A DNA stretch of 64,000 nt from Micromussa lordhowensis (taxonomy: Eukaryota; Cnidaria; Anthozoa; Scleractinia; Lobophylliidae): the NCBI GenBank assembly GCA_964020085.1, contig CAXHUQ010000601.1, positions 764,501-828,500 on the forward strand. Reading direction: 5' to 3'. The notes under the pieces were generated by a model. It was not told the origin of the DNA. It saw only the letters and a list, made by a program, of their open reading frames with translations, and made no database searches. The position numbers and the translations under genes are program-made. Position 1 is the first letter of the stretch. Each line of letters opens with the position of its first letter. Positions 38,736 through 52,110 of the stretch are shown one piece after another.

Positions 38736-39770
38736 CTCCCTAAGTGCCCGTAAAGCCGAGCTATGGAAAATTTGGCAAGGACACCCTCAGTACGCATTTT
38801 CTAAAATTCTGCAAAGTTGCGACCAGGGAAAACTCCTGCAGAACGAAGGCCAGAAAAAACGCCCTGGCGCAAATTCCATCATCTCCTACTTAAAATACCC
38901 TTAAAGTGCTACCATAGCACAACATTTTGCAGCAAACCGCGGCTCCCTAAGTGCCCGTAAAGCCGAGCTATGGCAAATTTGGCAAGGACACCCTCAGCGC
39001 CTATTTTCTGAAATTCTGCAAAGTTGCGACCAGGGGAAAAACATGCAGAAAGAAGGCCAGAAAAAACACCCTGGCGGATATCCCATTATCTCCTAATTAA
39101 AAGGCACTTGAAGTGCAAACATAGCACAACATTTTGCAGCAAACCACGGCTCCCTAAGTGCCCGTAAAGCCGAGGTATGGCAAATTTGGCAAGGACACCC
39201 TCAGCGCGCATTTTCTGAAATTCTGCAAAGTTGCGACCAGGGGAAAGTCTTGCAGAAAGAAGGCCAGAAAAAACACCCTGGCGCAAATCCCATTATCTCC
39301 TAATTAAAATGCACTTGAAGTGCAAACATAGCAAAACATTTTGCAGCAAACCGCGGCTCCCAAAGTGCCCGTAAAGCCGAGGTATGGCAAATTTGGCAAG
39401 GACACCCTCAGCGCGCATTTTCTGAAATTCTGCAAAGTTGCGACCAGGGAAAAGTGCTGCAGAAAGAAGGCCAGGAAAAACGCCCTGGCGCAAATGCCAT
39501 CATCTCCTAATTAAAAAACACTTAAAGTGCCACCATAGCACAACATTTTGCAGCAAACCGCGGCTCCCTAAGTGCCCGTAAAGTTGAGCTATGGCAAATT
39601 TGGCAAGGACACCCTCAGCGCGCATTTTCTGAAATTCTGCAAAGTTGCGACCAGGGGAAACTCCTGCAGAAAGAAGGCCAGTAAAAACACCCTGGCGCAA
39701 ATGCCATGATCTCCTAATTAGAATGCACTTGAAGTGTCAACATAGCACAACATTTTGCAGCAAACCGCGG
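38736..39770. repeat. 1035-bp pentamer duplication, copy 2
   Basis: Near-identical to 37700-38735. The monomer at about 38690-38790 is chimeric: it begins with GAAGTGTCAAC, the variant that normally precedes the 12-bp duplication, but continues as AAGTGCCCGTAAAGCC with GGAAAATTTGG. This brackets the crossover to about 38710-38762. GGCGGATATCCC at 39074 is a private change. Confidence 0.8.
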
Positions 39771-40555
39771 CTCCCTAAGTGCCGAGCTATGGCTAGAGCC
39801 GAGCTATGGCAAATTTTGCAAGGACACCCTCAGCGCGAATTTTCTAAAATTCTGCAAAGTTGCGAGCAGGGGAAAAACCTGCAGAAAGAAGGCCAGCAAA
39901 AAAACCCTGGCGCAAATGCCATTATCTCCTAATTAAAATGTACTTGAAGTGCAAAAATAGCACAACATTTTGCAGCAAACCGCGGCTCCCTAAGTGCCCG
40001 TAAAGCCGAGCTATGGCAAATTTGGCAAGGACACCCTCAGGGCGCATTTTCTGAAATTCTGCAAAGTTGCGACCAGGGGAAAGTCCTGCAGAAAGAAGGC
40101 CAGAAAAAACACCCTGGCGCAAATGCCATTATCTCCTAATTAAAATGTACTTCAAGTGCAAACATAGCACAACCTTTTGCAGCAAACCGCGGCTCCCTAA
40201 GTGCCCGTAAAGCCGAGCTATGGCAAATTTGGCAAGGGCACCCTCAGCGCGCATTTTCTGGAATTCTGCAAAGTTGCGACCAGGGAAAAAACCTGCAGAA
40301 AGAAGGCCAAAAAAACACCCTGGCGCAAATGCCGTTATCTCCTAATTAAAATGCACTTGAAGTGCCAACATAGCACAACATTTTGCAGCAAACCGCGGCT
40401 CCCTAAGTGCCCGTAAAGCCGACCTATGGCAAATTTGGCAAGGACACCATCACCGCGCATTTTCTGAAATTCTGCAAAGTTGCGACCAGGTGAAAGTCCT
40501 GCAGAAAGAAGGCCAAAAAATAGACCCTGGCGCAAATGCAATTATCTCTTAATTA

Positions 40556-41990
40556 GAATGCGCTTGAAGTGCCAGCATAGCACAAAAGTTTGCAGCAAAC
40601 CACGGCTCCCTAAGTGCCCGTAAAGCCGAGCTATGGCAAATTTGGCTAGTACACCCTCAGCGCGCATTTTCTGAAATTCTGCAAAGTTGCGACCAGGGGA
40701 AAGTCCTGCAGAAAGAAGGCCAGAAAAAAAAACCCTGGCGCAAATGCCATCATCTCTTAATTAGAATGCACTTAAAGTGCCAACATAGCACAACATTTTG
40801 CAGCAAACCGCGGCTCCCTAAGTGCCCGTAAAGTTGAGGTATGGCAAATTTGGCAAGGACACCCTCAGCGCGCATTTTCTGAAATTCTGCAAAGTTGCGA
40901 CCAGGGGAAAGTCCTGCAGAAAGAAGGCCAGAAGAAACACCCTGGCGCAAATGCCATCATCTCTTAATTAGAATGCGCTTCAAGTGCCAACATAGCACAA
41001 CATTTTACAGCAAACCGCGGCTCCCTAAGTGCCCGTAAAGCCGAGCTATGGCAAATTTGGCTAGTACACCCTCAGCGCGCATTTTCTGAAATTCTGCAAA
41101 GTTGCGACCAGGGGAAAGTCCTGCAGAAAGAAGGCCAGAAAAAACACCCTGGCGCAAATGCCATCATCTCTTTATTAGAATGCACTTGAAGTGCCAACAT
41201 AGCACAACATTTTACAGCAAACCGCGGCTCCCTAAGTGCCCGTAAAGTTAAGCTATGGCAAATTTGGCAAGGACACCCTCAGCGCGCATTTTCTGAAATT
41301 CTGCAAAGTTGCGACCAGGGGAAAGTCCTGCAGAAAGAAGGCCAGAAAAAATACCCTGGCGCAAATGCCATCATCTCCTAATTAAAATGCACTTGAAGTG
41401 CCAACATAGCACAACATTTTGCAGCAAACCGCGGCTCCCTAAGTGCTCGTAAAGCCGAGCTATGGCAAATTTGGCAAGGACACCCTCAGCGCCCATTTTC
41501 TGAAAGTCTGCAAAGCTGCGACCAGGGGAAAGTCCTGCAGAAAGAAGGCCAGAAAAAACACGCTGGCAGCAAATGCCATCATCTCCTAATTAGAATGCAC
41601 TTACAGTGCCAACATAGCAAAACATTTTGCAGCAAACCGCGGCTCCCTAAGTGCCCGTAAAGCCGAGCTATGGCAAATTTGGCAAGGACACCCTCAGCGC
41701 GCATTTTCTGAAATTCTGCAAAGTTGCAACCAGCGGAAAAACATGCAGAAAGAAGGCCAGAAAAAAACACCCTGGCGCAAATGCCATTATCTCTTAATTT
41801 CAATGCACTTAAAGTCCCAACATAGCACAACATTTTGCAGCAAACCGCGGCTCCCAAAGTGCCCGTAAAGCCGACCTATGGTAAATTTGGCAAGGACACC
41901 CTCAGCGCGCGTTTTCTGAAAATCTGCAAAGTTGCGACGAGGGAAAAAACCTGCAGAAAGAAGGCCAAAAAAAACACCCTGGCGCAAATG
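40556..41990. repeat. Module S, cycle II
   Basis: Seven monomers with AATGCGCTTGAAG, CACAAAAGTTTGC, GGCTAGTACACCC, GTAAAGTTGAGG, GTGCTCGTAAAG and TTGCAACCAGCGG. The last two monomers match 12884-13290 at offset 28695. It is much shorter than module S of cycle I because the 2285-bp duplication is absent here. Confidence 0.65.
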
Positions 41991-43310
41991 TCATCACCTC
42001 CTAATTAAAATGCACTTGAGGTGCCAACATAGCACAACATTTTGCAGCAAACCGCGGCTCCCTAAGTGCCCGTAAAGCCGAGCTATGGTAAATTTGGCAA
42101 GGACACCCTCAGCGCGCATTTTCTAAAATTCTGAAAAGTTGCGACCAGGGGAATAACCTGCAGAAAGAAGGCAAGAAAAAACACACTGGCGCAAATGCCA
42201 TTATCTCCTAATTAGAATGCACTTCAAATGCCAACATAACAGAACATTTTGCAGCAAACCGCGGCTCCCTAAGTGCCCGTAAAGCCGAGCTATGGTAAAT
42301 TTGGCAAGGACACCCTCAGCGCGCATTTTCTAAAATTCTGAAAAGTTGCGACCAGGGGAATAACCTGCAGAAAGAAGGCCAGAAAAAACACACTGGCGCA
42401 AATACCATCATCTCCTAATTAGAATGCACTTCAAATGCAACATAACAGAACATTTTGCAGCAAACCGCGGCTCCCCAAGTGCCCGTAAAGCCGAGCTATG
42501 GCAAATTTGGCAAGGACACCCTCAGCGCGCATTTTCTGAAATTCTGCAAAGTTGCGAACAGGGGAAAAACCTGCAGAAACAAGGCCAGAAAAAACACCCT
42601 GGCGCAAATGTCATTATCTCCTAATTAAAATGCACTTAAAGTGCCAACATAGCAGAACATTTTGCAGCAAACCGCGGCTCCCAAAGTGCCCGTAAAGCCG
42701 AGCTATGGCAAATTTGGCAAGGACACCCTCAGCGCGCATTTTCTCAAAATTCTGCAAAGTTGCGACCAGGGGAAAGTCCTGCAGAAAGAAGGCCAGAAAA
42801 AACACCCTGGCGCAAATGCCATTATCTCCTAAATAAAATGCTCTTAAAGTGCCAACATAGCACAACATTTTACAGCAAACTGCAGCTCATAAAGTGCCCG
42901 TAAAGCCGAGCTATGGCAAATTTGGCAAGGACACCCTCAGCGCGCATTTTCTGAAATTCTGCAAAGTTGCGACCAGGGGAACGTCCTGCAGAAAGAAGGC
43001 CAGAGAAAACACCCTGGCGCAAATGCCATCATCTCCTAATTAAAATGCACTTGAAGTGCCAACATAGCACAACTTTTTGCAGGAAACCGCGGCTCCCAAA
43101 GTGCCCGTAAAGCCGAGCTATGGCAAATTTGGCAAGGACACCCTCAGCGCGCATTTTCTGAAATTCTGCAAAGTTGCGACCAGGGAAAAACCTGCAAAAA
43201 GAAGGCCAGAAAAAACACCCTGGCGCAAATGCCATCATCGCCTAATTAGAATGCACTTCAAATGCCAACATAACAGAACATTTTGCAGCAAACCGCGGCT
43301 CCCTAAGTGC
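41991..43310. repeat. Module T, cycle II
   Basis: Opens with AAATGTCATCACCTCC and carries CTTCAAATGC with AACATAACAGAAC, GGGGAATAACC, GCAGAAACAAGGCC and ACTGCAGCTCATAAAGTG. It matches 13290-14400 at offset 28694-28695. It occurs once here, not twice as in cycle I. One base is missing at 42438 (AAATGCAACATAAC). Confidence 0.7.
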
Positions 43311-43450
43311 CCGTAAAGCCGAGCTATGGCAAACTTGGCAAGGACACCCTCAGCGCGCATTTTCTGAAATTCTGCAAATGTGCGACCAGGGGAAAGTCTT
43401 GCAGAAAGAAGGCCAGAAAAAACACCCTGGCGCAAATGCCATCATCTCCT
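43311..43450. repeat. Module U remnant, cycle II
   Basis: Less than one module U monomer (GCAAACTTGGCAAGG, CTGCAAATGTGCGACC) joins a module T monomer to the start of module V. The T-to-U switch lies between about 43290 and 43325, within sequence common to all monomers. The rest of module U, about 40 monomers in cycle I, is absent from this position. Confidence 0.65.
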
Positions 43451-46400
43451 AATTAAAATGCACTTAAAGTACCGACATAGCACCACATTTTGCAGCAAAC
43501 CACGGCTCCCTAAGTGCCCGTAAAGCCGAGCTATGGCAAATTTAGCAAGCACACCCTCAGCGCGCATTTTCTCAAATTCTGCAAAGTTGCGACCAGGGGA
43601 AAAACCTGCAGAAAGAAGGCAAAAAAAACACCCTGGCGCAAATGCCGTTATCTCCTAATTAGAATGCCCTTAAAGTGCCAACACAGCACAACATTTTGCA
43701 GCAAACCGCGGTTCCCAAAGTGCCCATAAAGCCGAGCTATGGCAAATTTAGCAAGCACATCCTCAGCACGTTTTTCTGAAATTCTGCAAAGTTGCGACCA
43801 GGGAAAGTCCTGCAGAAAGAAGGCCACAAAAAACACCCTGGCGCAAATGCCATCATCTCCTAATTACAATGCCCTTAAAGTGCCAACATAGCACAACATT
43901 TTGCAGAAAACCGCGGCTCCCAAAGTGCCCGTAAAGCCGAGCTGTGGCAAATTTAGCAAGCACACCCTCAGCGCGCATTTTCTGAAATTCTGCACAGTTG
44001 CGACCAGGGGAAAGTCTTCCACAAATAAGGCCACAAAAAATACCCTAGCTCAAATGCCATCATCTAATAATTAAAATGCACTTGAAGTGCCAACAAAGCA
44101 CAAAATTTTGCAGCAAACCCCGGCTCCCAAAGTGCCCGTAAAGCCGAGCTATGGCAAATTTAGCAAGCACATCTTCAGCGCGTTTTTCGAAAATTCTGCA
44201 AAGTTGCGACCAGAAGAAAGTCCTGCAGAAAGAAGGCCACAAAAAACACCCTAGCGCAAAGGCCATCATCTCCTAATTAGAATGCACCTAAAGTGCCAAT
44301 ATCGCACAACATTTTTCAGCAAACCGCGGCTCCCAAAGTGCCCGTAAAGCCGAGCTATGGCAAATTTAGCAAGCACATCCTCAGCGCGTTTTTCTAAAAA
44401 TCTGCAAAGTTGCAACCAGGGGAAAGTCCTGCAGAAAGAAGGCCATAGAAAACACCCTGGCGCAAAGGACATCGTCTCCTAATTAAAATGCACTTAAAGT
44501 GCCAATATAGCACAACATTTTGCAGCAAACCGCGGCTCCCTAAGTGCCCGTATAGCCGAGCTATGGCAAATTTGGCAAGCACACCCTCAGCGCGCATTTT
44601 CTGAAATTCTGCAAAGGTGTGACATGGGGAAAGTCCTGCAGAAAGAAGGCCAAAAAAAACACTCTGGCGCAAATGCCATCATCTCCTAATTAAAATGCAC
44701 TTGAAGTGCCAACATAGCACAACATTTTGCAGCAAACCGCGGCTCCCAAAGTGCCTGTAAAGCCGAGCTATGGCAAATTTAGCAAGCACACCCTCGGCGC
44801 GCATTTTCTAAAATTCTTCAAAGTTGCGACCAAGGCAAAGTCCTGCAGAAAGAAGGCCAGAAAAAACACCCTGGCGCAAATGCCATCATCTCCTAATTAA
44901 AATGCACTTAAAGTGCCAACATAGCACAACATTTTGCAGCAAACTGCGGCTCCCAAAGTGCCCGTAAAGCCGAGCTCTGGCAAATTTAGCAAGCACAGCC
45001 TCAGCGCGCATTTCTAAAATTCTGCAAAGTTGCGACCAGTGAAAAGTCCTGCCGAAAGAAGGCCACTAAAAACACCCTGGCGCAAAAGCCATAATCTCCA
45101 AATTACAATGCACTTCAAGTGCCAACATAGCACAACATTTTGGAGCAAACCGCGGCTCCCAAAGTGCCCGTAAAGCCGAGCTATGGCAAATTTAGCAAGC
45201 ACATCCTCAGCGCGTTTTTCTAAAATTCTGCAAAGTTGCGACCAGGGGAAAGTCCTGCAGAAAGAAGGCCACAAAAAACACCCTAGCGCAAAGGCCATCA
45301 TCTCCTAATTAGAATGCACTTAAAGTGCCAATATCGCACAACATTTTTCAGCAAACCGCGGCTCCCAAAGTGCCCGTAAAGCCGAGCTATGGCAAATTTA
45401 GCAAGCACATCCTCAGCGCGTTTTTCTAAAATTCTGCAAAGTTGCAACCAGGGGAAGGTCCTGCAGAAAGAAGGCCATAAAAAACACCCTGGCGCAAAGG
45501 ACATCGTCTCCTAATTAGAATGCACTTAAAGTGCCAATATAGCACAAATTTTTTAAGCAAACCGGGGCTCCCAAAGTGCCCGTAAAGCCGAGCTATGGCA
45601 AATTTAGCAAGCACACCCTCAGCGCGCGTTTTTTGAAATTCTTGAAAGTTGCGACCAGGAGAAAGTCCTGCAGAAAGAGGGCCACAAAAAACACCCTGGC
45701 GCAAATGCCATCATCTCCTAACTAAAATGCACTTAAAGTGCCAACATAGCACAACATTTTGCAGCAAACCGCGGCTACCAAAGTGCCCGTAAAGCCGAGC
45801 TATGGCAAATTTAGCAAGAACACCCTCAGCGCGCATTTTCTAAAATTCTGCAAAGTTGCGACCAGGGAAAAGTCCTGCAGAAATAAGGCCAGAAAAACCA
45901 CTCTAACGCAAATGCCATCATCTCCTAACTAAAATGCACTTAAAGTGCCAACATAGCACAACATTTTGCAGCAAACCGCGGCTCCCTAAGTGCCCGTAAA
46001 GCTGAGCTATGGCTAATTTAGCAAGAACACCCTCAGCGCGCATTTTCTGAAATTCTGCAAAGTTGCGACCAGGGGAAAGTCCTGCAGAAAGAAGGCCACA
46101 AAAACACCCTGGCGCAAATGCCATCATCTCCTAACTAGAATGCACTTAAAGTGCCAACATAGCACAACATTTTGCAGCAAACTGCGGCTTCCAAAGTGCC
46201 CGTAAATCCGAGCTATAGCAAATTTAGCAAGAACACCCTCAGCGCGCATTTTCTAAAATTCTGCAAAGTTGCGACCAGGGAAAAGTCCTGCAGAAATAAG
46301 GCCAAAAAAACCACTCTGGCGCAAATGCCATCATCTCGTAATTAGAATGCACTTCAAGTGCCAACATAGCACAACATTTTGCAGCAAACCGCGGCTCCCA

Positions 46401-47990
46401 AAGTGCCCGTAAAGCCGAGCTATGGCAAATTTTGCAAGCACACCCTCAGCGCGCATTTTCGGAAATTCTGCAAAGTTGCGACATGGGGAAAGTCCTGCAG
46501 AAAGAAGGCCACAAAAACCACTCTGGCGCAAATGCCATCATCTCCTAATTAAAATGCACTTGAAGTGCCAACATAGCACAACATTTTGCAGCAAATCGCG
46601 GCTCCCAAAGTGACTGTAAAGCCGAGCTATGGCAAATTTAGCATTTACACCCTCGGCGCGCATTTTCTGAAATTCTGCAAAGTTGCGACCAGTGAAAAGA
46701 CCTGCCGAAAGAAGGCCACTAAAAACAGCCTGGCGCAAAAGCCATAATCTCCAAATTACAATGCACTTCAAGTGCCAACATAGCACAACATTTTGCAGCA
46801 AACCGTGGCTCCCAAAGTGCCCGTAAAGCCGAGCTATGGCAAATTTAGCAAGCACACCCTCAGCGCGCATTTTCTAAAATTCTGCAAAGTTGCGACCAGG
46901 GGAAAGTCCTGCAGAAAAAGGCCACAAAAAACACCCTGGTGCAAATGCCTTCATCTCCTAACTAGAATGCACTTAAAGTGCCAACATAGCGCAACATTTT
47001 GCAGCAAACTGCGGCTCCCAAAGTGCCCGTAATTCCGAGCTATAGCAAATTTTGCAAGCACACCCTCAGCGCTCATTTTCTAAAATTCTTCAAAGTTGAG
47101 ACCAGGGAAAAGTCCTGCAGAATGAAGGCCACAAAAAACACCCTGGCGCAAATGCCATCATCCCCTATTTACAATGCACTTAAAGTGCCAACATAGCACA
47201 ACATTTTGCAGCAAACCGCGCCTCCCAAAGTGCCCGCAAAGCTGAGCTATGGCAAATTTAGCAAGCACACCCTCAGCGCGCATTTTCTAAAATTCTGCAA
47301 AGTTTCACCAGGGGAAAGTACTGCAGAGAGAAGGCCACAAAAAACAACCTGGCGAAACTGCCATCATCTCTTAGTTAAAATGCACTTGAAGTGCCAACAT
47401 AGCACAACATTTTGCAGCAAACTGCGGCTCCCAAAGTGCCCGTAAAGCCGAGCTATAGCAAATTTAGCAAGCACACCCTAAGCGCGCATTTTCTGAAATT
47501 CTGCAAAGTTGCGACCAGGGGAAAAACCTGCAGAAAGAAGGCCGGAAAAAACACCCTGCCGCAAATGCCATTATCTCTTAATTGGACTGCACTTGAAGTG
47601 CCGACGTAGCACAACATTTTGCAGGAAACCGCGGCTCCCTAAGTGCCCGTAAAACCGAGCTATGGCAAATTTGGCAAGGACACCCTCAGCGCGCATTTTC
47701 GGAAATTCTGCAAAGTTGCGACCAGGGGAAAGTCCTGCAGAGAGAAGGCCGGAAAAAACACCCTGGCGCAAATGCCATAATCTCCTAATAAGAATGCACT
47801 TAAAGTGCCAACATAGCACAACATTTTGCAGCAAACCACGGCTCCCAAAGTGCCCGCAAAGCCGAGCTATGGCAAATTTGGCAAGGACACCCTCAGTGCG
47901 CATTTTCTGAAATTCTGCAAAGTTGCGACCAGGGGAAAGTCCTGCAGAAAGAAGGCCAGAAAAAACACCCTGGCGCAAATGCCGTTATCT
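43451..47990. repeat. Module V, copy 2 (cycle II)
   Basis: Opens with AAAGTACCGACATAGCACC (43466). It matches copy 1 at offset 21044 at first, then at 21868 from about 44472. The 824-bp difference equals four extra monomers (about 43648-44471) with variants such as CAGCACGTTTTTC and AAATAAGGCC. The tail matches copy 1 at offset 21869. Confidence 0.75.
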
Positions 47991-49440
47991 TCTAATTAGA
48001 ATGCATTTGAAGTGCCAACATAGCACAAAATTTTGCAGCAAACCGCGGCTCCCTAAGTGCCCGTAAAGCCGAGCTATGGGAAAATTGGCAAGGACACCCT
48101 CAGCGCGCATTTTCTGAAATTCTGCAAAGTTGCGACCAGGGGAAATTCTTGCAGAAAGAAGGCCAGAAAAAACACCCTGGCGCAAATGCCATTATCTCCT
48201 AATTAAAATGCACTTAAAGTGCCAACATAGCACAACATTTTGCAGCAAACCGCGGCTCCCTAAGTGCCCGTAAAGCCGAGCTATGGCAAACTTGGCAAGG
48301 ACACCCTTAGCGCGCATTTTCTTAAATTCTGCAAAGTTGCGACCAAAGGAAAGTCCTGCAGAAAGAAGGCCAGAAAAAACACCCTGGGACAAATGCCATT
48401 ATCTCCTAATTAGAATGCACTTAAAGTGCCAACATAGCACAACATTTTGCAGCAAACCGCGGCTCCCTAAGTGCCCGTAAAGCCGAGCTATGGGAAATTT
48501 GGCAAGGACACCCTCAGCGCGCATTTTCTGAAATTCTGCAAAGTTGCGACCATGGAAAAAACCTGCAGAAAGAAGGCCAGAGAAAACATTCGGCGCAAAT
48601 GCCATTATCTCCTAAGTAGAATGCACTTAAAGTGCCAACATAGCACAATATTTTGCAGCAAACCGCGGCTCCCTAAGTGCCCGTAAAGCCGAGCTATGGC
48701 AAACTTGGCAAGGACACCCTCAGCGCGCATTTTCTGAAATTCTGCAAATGTGCGACCAGGGGAAAGTCTTGCAGAAAGAAGGCCAGAAAAAACACCCTGG
48801 CGCAAATGCCATTATCTCCTAATTAAAATGCACTTAAAGTGCCAACATAGCACAACATTTTGCAGCAAACCGCGGCTCCCTAAGTGCCCGTAAAGCCGAG
48901 CTATGGCAAACTTGGCAAGGACACCCTTAGCGCGCATTTTCTTAAATTCTGCAAAGTTGCGACCAGGGGAAAAACCTGCAGAAAGAAGGCCAGAAAAAAC
49001 CCCCTGGGGCAAATGCCATTATCTCCTAATTAGAATGCACTTAAAGTGCCAACATAGCACAACATTTTGCAGCAAACCGCGGCTCCCTAAGTGCCCGTAA
49101 AGCCGAGCTATGGCAAATTTGGCAAGGACACCCTCAGCGCGCATTTTCTGAAATTCTGCAAAGTTGCGACCATGGAAAAAACCTGCAGAAAGAAGGCCAG
49201 AAAAAACACCCGGCGCAAATGCCATTATCTCCTAATTAGAATGCACTTAAAGTGCCAACATAGCACAACATTTTGCAGCAAACCGCGGCTCCCTAAGTGC
49301 CCGTAAAGACGAGCTATGGCAAACTTGGCAAGGACACCCTCAGCGCGCATTTTCTGAAATTCTGCAAATGTGCGACCAGGGGAAAGTCTTGCAGAAAGAA
49401 GGCCAGAAAAAACACCCTGGCGCAAATGCCATCATCTCCT
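47991..49440. repeat. Module U, cycle II (620-bp trimers)
   Basis: Seven monomers including two trimers at offset 620 (48192/48812, 48399/49019, 48605/49225). It joins the end of module V within a monomer: GCATTTGAAGTGCC is V/W type and the following CACAAAATTTTGC is U type (about 48005-48035). It is followed by another complete module V start. Confidence 0.7.
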
Positions 49441-52110
49441 AATTAGAATGCACTTAAAGTACCGACATAGCACCACATTTTGCAGCAAACCACGGCTCCC
49501 TAAGTGCCCGTAAAGCCGAGCTATGGCAAATTTAGCAAGCACACCCTCAGCGCGCATTTTCTTAAATTCTGCAAAGTTGCGACCAGGGGAAAAACCTGCA
49601 GAAAGAAGGCCAAAAAAACACCGTGGCGCAAATGCCGTTATCTCCTAATTAGAATGCACTTAAAGTGCCAACATAGCACAACATTTTGCAGCAAACCGCG
49701 GTTCCCAAAGTGCCCATAAAGCCGAGCTATGGCAAATTTAGCAAGCACATCCTCAGCACGTTTTTCTGAAATTCTGCAAAGTTGCAACCAGGGGAAGGTC
49801 CTGCAGAAAGAAGGCCATAAAAAACACCCTGGCGCAAAGGACATCGTCTCCTAATTAGAATGCACTTAAAGTGCCAATATAGCACAAATTTTTTAAGCAA
49901 ACCGGGGCTCCCAAAGTGCCCGTAAAGCCGAGCTATGGCAAATTTAGCAAGCACACCCTCAGCGCGCGTTTTTTGAAATTCTTGAAAGTTGCGACCAGGA
50001 GAAAGTCCTGCAGAAAGAGGGCCACAAAAAACACCCTGGCGCAAATGCCATCATCTCCTAACTAAAATGCACTTAAAGTGCCAACATAGCACAACATTTT
50101 GCAGCAAACCGCGGCTACCAAAGTGCCCGTAAAGCCGAGCTATGGCAAATTTAGCAAGAACACCCTCAGCGCGCATTTTCTAAAATTCTGCAAAGTTGCG
50201 ACCAGGGAAAAGTCCTGCAGAAATAAGGCCAGAAAAACCACTCTGGCGCAAATGCCATCATCTCCTAACTAAAATGCACTTAAAGTGCCAACATAGCACA
50301 ACATTTTGCAGCAAACCGCGGCTCCCTAAGTGCCCGTAAAGCTGAGCTATGGCTAATTTAGCAAGAACACCCTCAGCGCGCATTTTCTGAAATTCTGCAA
50401 AGTTGCGACCAGGGGAAAGTCCTGCAGAAAGAAGGCCACAAAAACACCCTGGCGCAAATGCCATCATCTCCTAACTAGAATGCACTTAAAGTGCCAACAT
50501 AGCACAACATTTTGCAGCAAACTGCGGCTTCCAAAGTGCCCGTAAATCCGAGCTATAGCAAATTTAGCAAGAACACCCTCAGCGCGCATTTTCTAAAATT
50601 CTGCAAAGTTGCGACCAGGGAAAAGTCCTGCAGAAATAAGGCCAAAAAAACCACTCTGGCGCAAATGCCATCATCTCGTAATTAGAATGCACTTCAAGTG
50701 CCAACATAGCACAACATTTTGCAGCAAACCGCGGCTCCCAAAGTGCCCGTAAAGCCGAGCTATGGCAAATTTTGCAAGCACACCCTCAGCGCGCATTTTC
50801 GGAAATTCTGCAAAGTTGCGACATGGGGAAAGTCCTGCAGAAAGAAGGCCACAAAAACCACTCTGGCGCAAATGCCATCATCTCCTAATTAAAATGCACT
50901 TGAAGTGCCAACATAGCACAACATTTTGCAGCAAATCGCGGCTCCCAAAGTGCCTGTAAAGCCGAGCTATGGCAAATTTAGCATTCACACCCTCGGCGCG
51001 CATTTTCTGAAATTCTGCAAAGTTGCGACCAGTGAAAAGACCTGCCGAAAGAAGGCCACTAAAAACAGCCTGGCGCAAAAGCCATAATCTCCAAATTACA
51101 ATGCACTTCAAGTGCCAACATAGCACAACATTTTGCAGCAAACCGCGGCTCCCAAAGTGCCCGTAAAGCCGAGCTATGGCAAATTTAGCAAGCACACCCT
51201 CAGCGCGCATTTTCTAAAATTCTTCAAAGTTGAGACCAGGGAAAAGTCCTGCAGAATGAAGGCCACAAAAAACACCCTGGCGCAAATGTCATCATCCCCT
51301 ATTTACAATGCACTTCAAGAGCCAACATAGCACAACATTTTGCAGCAAACCGCGCCTCCCAAAGTGCCCGTAAAGCTGAGCTATGGCAAATTTAGCAAGC
51401 ACACCCTCAGCGCGCATTTTCTAAAATTCTGCAAAGTTTCACCAGGGGAAAGTCCTGCAGAGAGAACGCCACAAAAAAACAACCTGGCGAAACTGCCATC
51501 ATCTCTTAGTTAAAATGCACTTGAAGTGCCAACATAGCACAACATTTTGCAGCAAACTGCGGCTCCCAAAGTGCCCGTAAAGCCGAGCTATAGCAAATTT
51601 AGCAAGCACACCCTAAGCGCGCATTTTCTGAAATTCTGCAAAGTTGCGACCAGGGGAAAAACCTGCAGAAAGAAGGCCGGAAAAAACACCCTGCCGCAAA
51701 TGCCATTATCTCTTAATTGGACTGCACTTGAAGTGCACAACATTTTGCAGGAAACCGCGGCTCCCTAAGTGCCCGTAAAACCGAGCTATGGCAAATTTGG
51801 CAAGGACACCCTCAGCGCGCATTTTCGGAAATTCTGCAAAGTTGCGACCAGGGGAAAGTCCTGCAGAGAGAAGGCCGGAAAAAACACCCTGGCGCAAATG
51901 CCATAATCTCCTAATAAGAATGCACTTAAAGTGCCAACATAGCACAACATTTTGGAGCAAACCGCGGCTCCCAAAGTGCCCGCAAAGCCGAGCTATGGCA
52001 AATTTGGCAAGGACACCCTCAGTGCGCATTTTCTGAAATTCTGCAAAGTTGCGACCAGGGGAAAGTCCTGCAGAAAGAAGGCCAGAAAAAACACCCTGGC
52101 GCAAATGCCG
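49441..52110. repeat. Module V, copy 3 (cycle II)
   Basis: Opens with AAAGTACCGACATAGCACC (49455) and matches copy 1 at offset 27034. From about 49790 it matches at 26208-26209, so four monomers of copy 1 (about 22600-23425) are missing. Another monomer is lost near 51230-51340. A 9-bp deletion at 51735 is shared with copy 4. Confidence 0.75.
51724..51746. other. 9-bp deletion removing the GTGC/GCAC hairpin loop, copy 1
   Basis: The monomer reads CACTTGAAGTGCACAACATT, whereas the related monomers at 25730 and 47600 read GAAGTGCCGACGTAGCACAAC. Nine bases between two GC dinucleotides are lost, which collapses the spacer between GTGC and GCAC. The same deletion is present at about 53989-54011. 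Confidence 0.85.

Larger units (their letters stand above)
37437..40555. repeat. Module R, cycle II
   Basis: Opens with CGCAGCTCTCAAAGTGCAGG and GAGCAATGGC, exactly as cycle I module R does at about 6926. It includes a 1035-bp five-monomer tandem duplication and one monomer with the 12-bp internal duplication (39781-39809). Confidence 0.7.
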
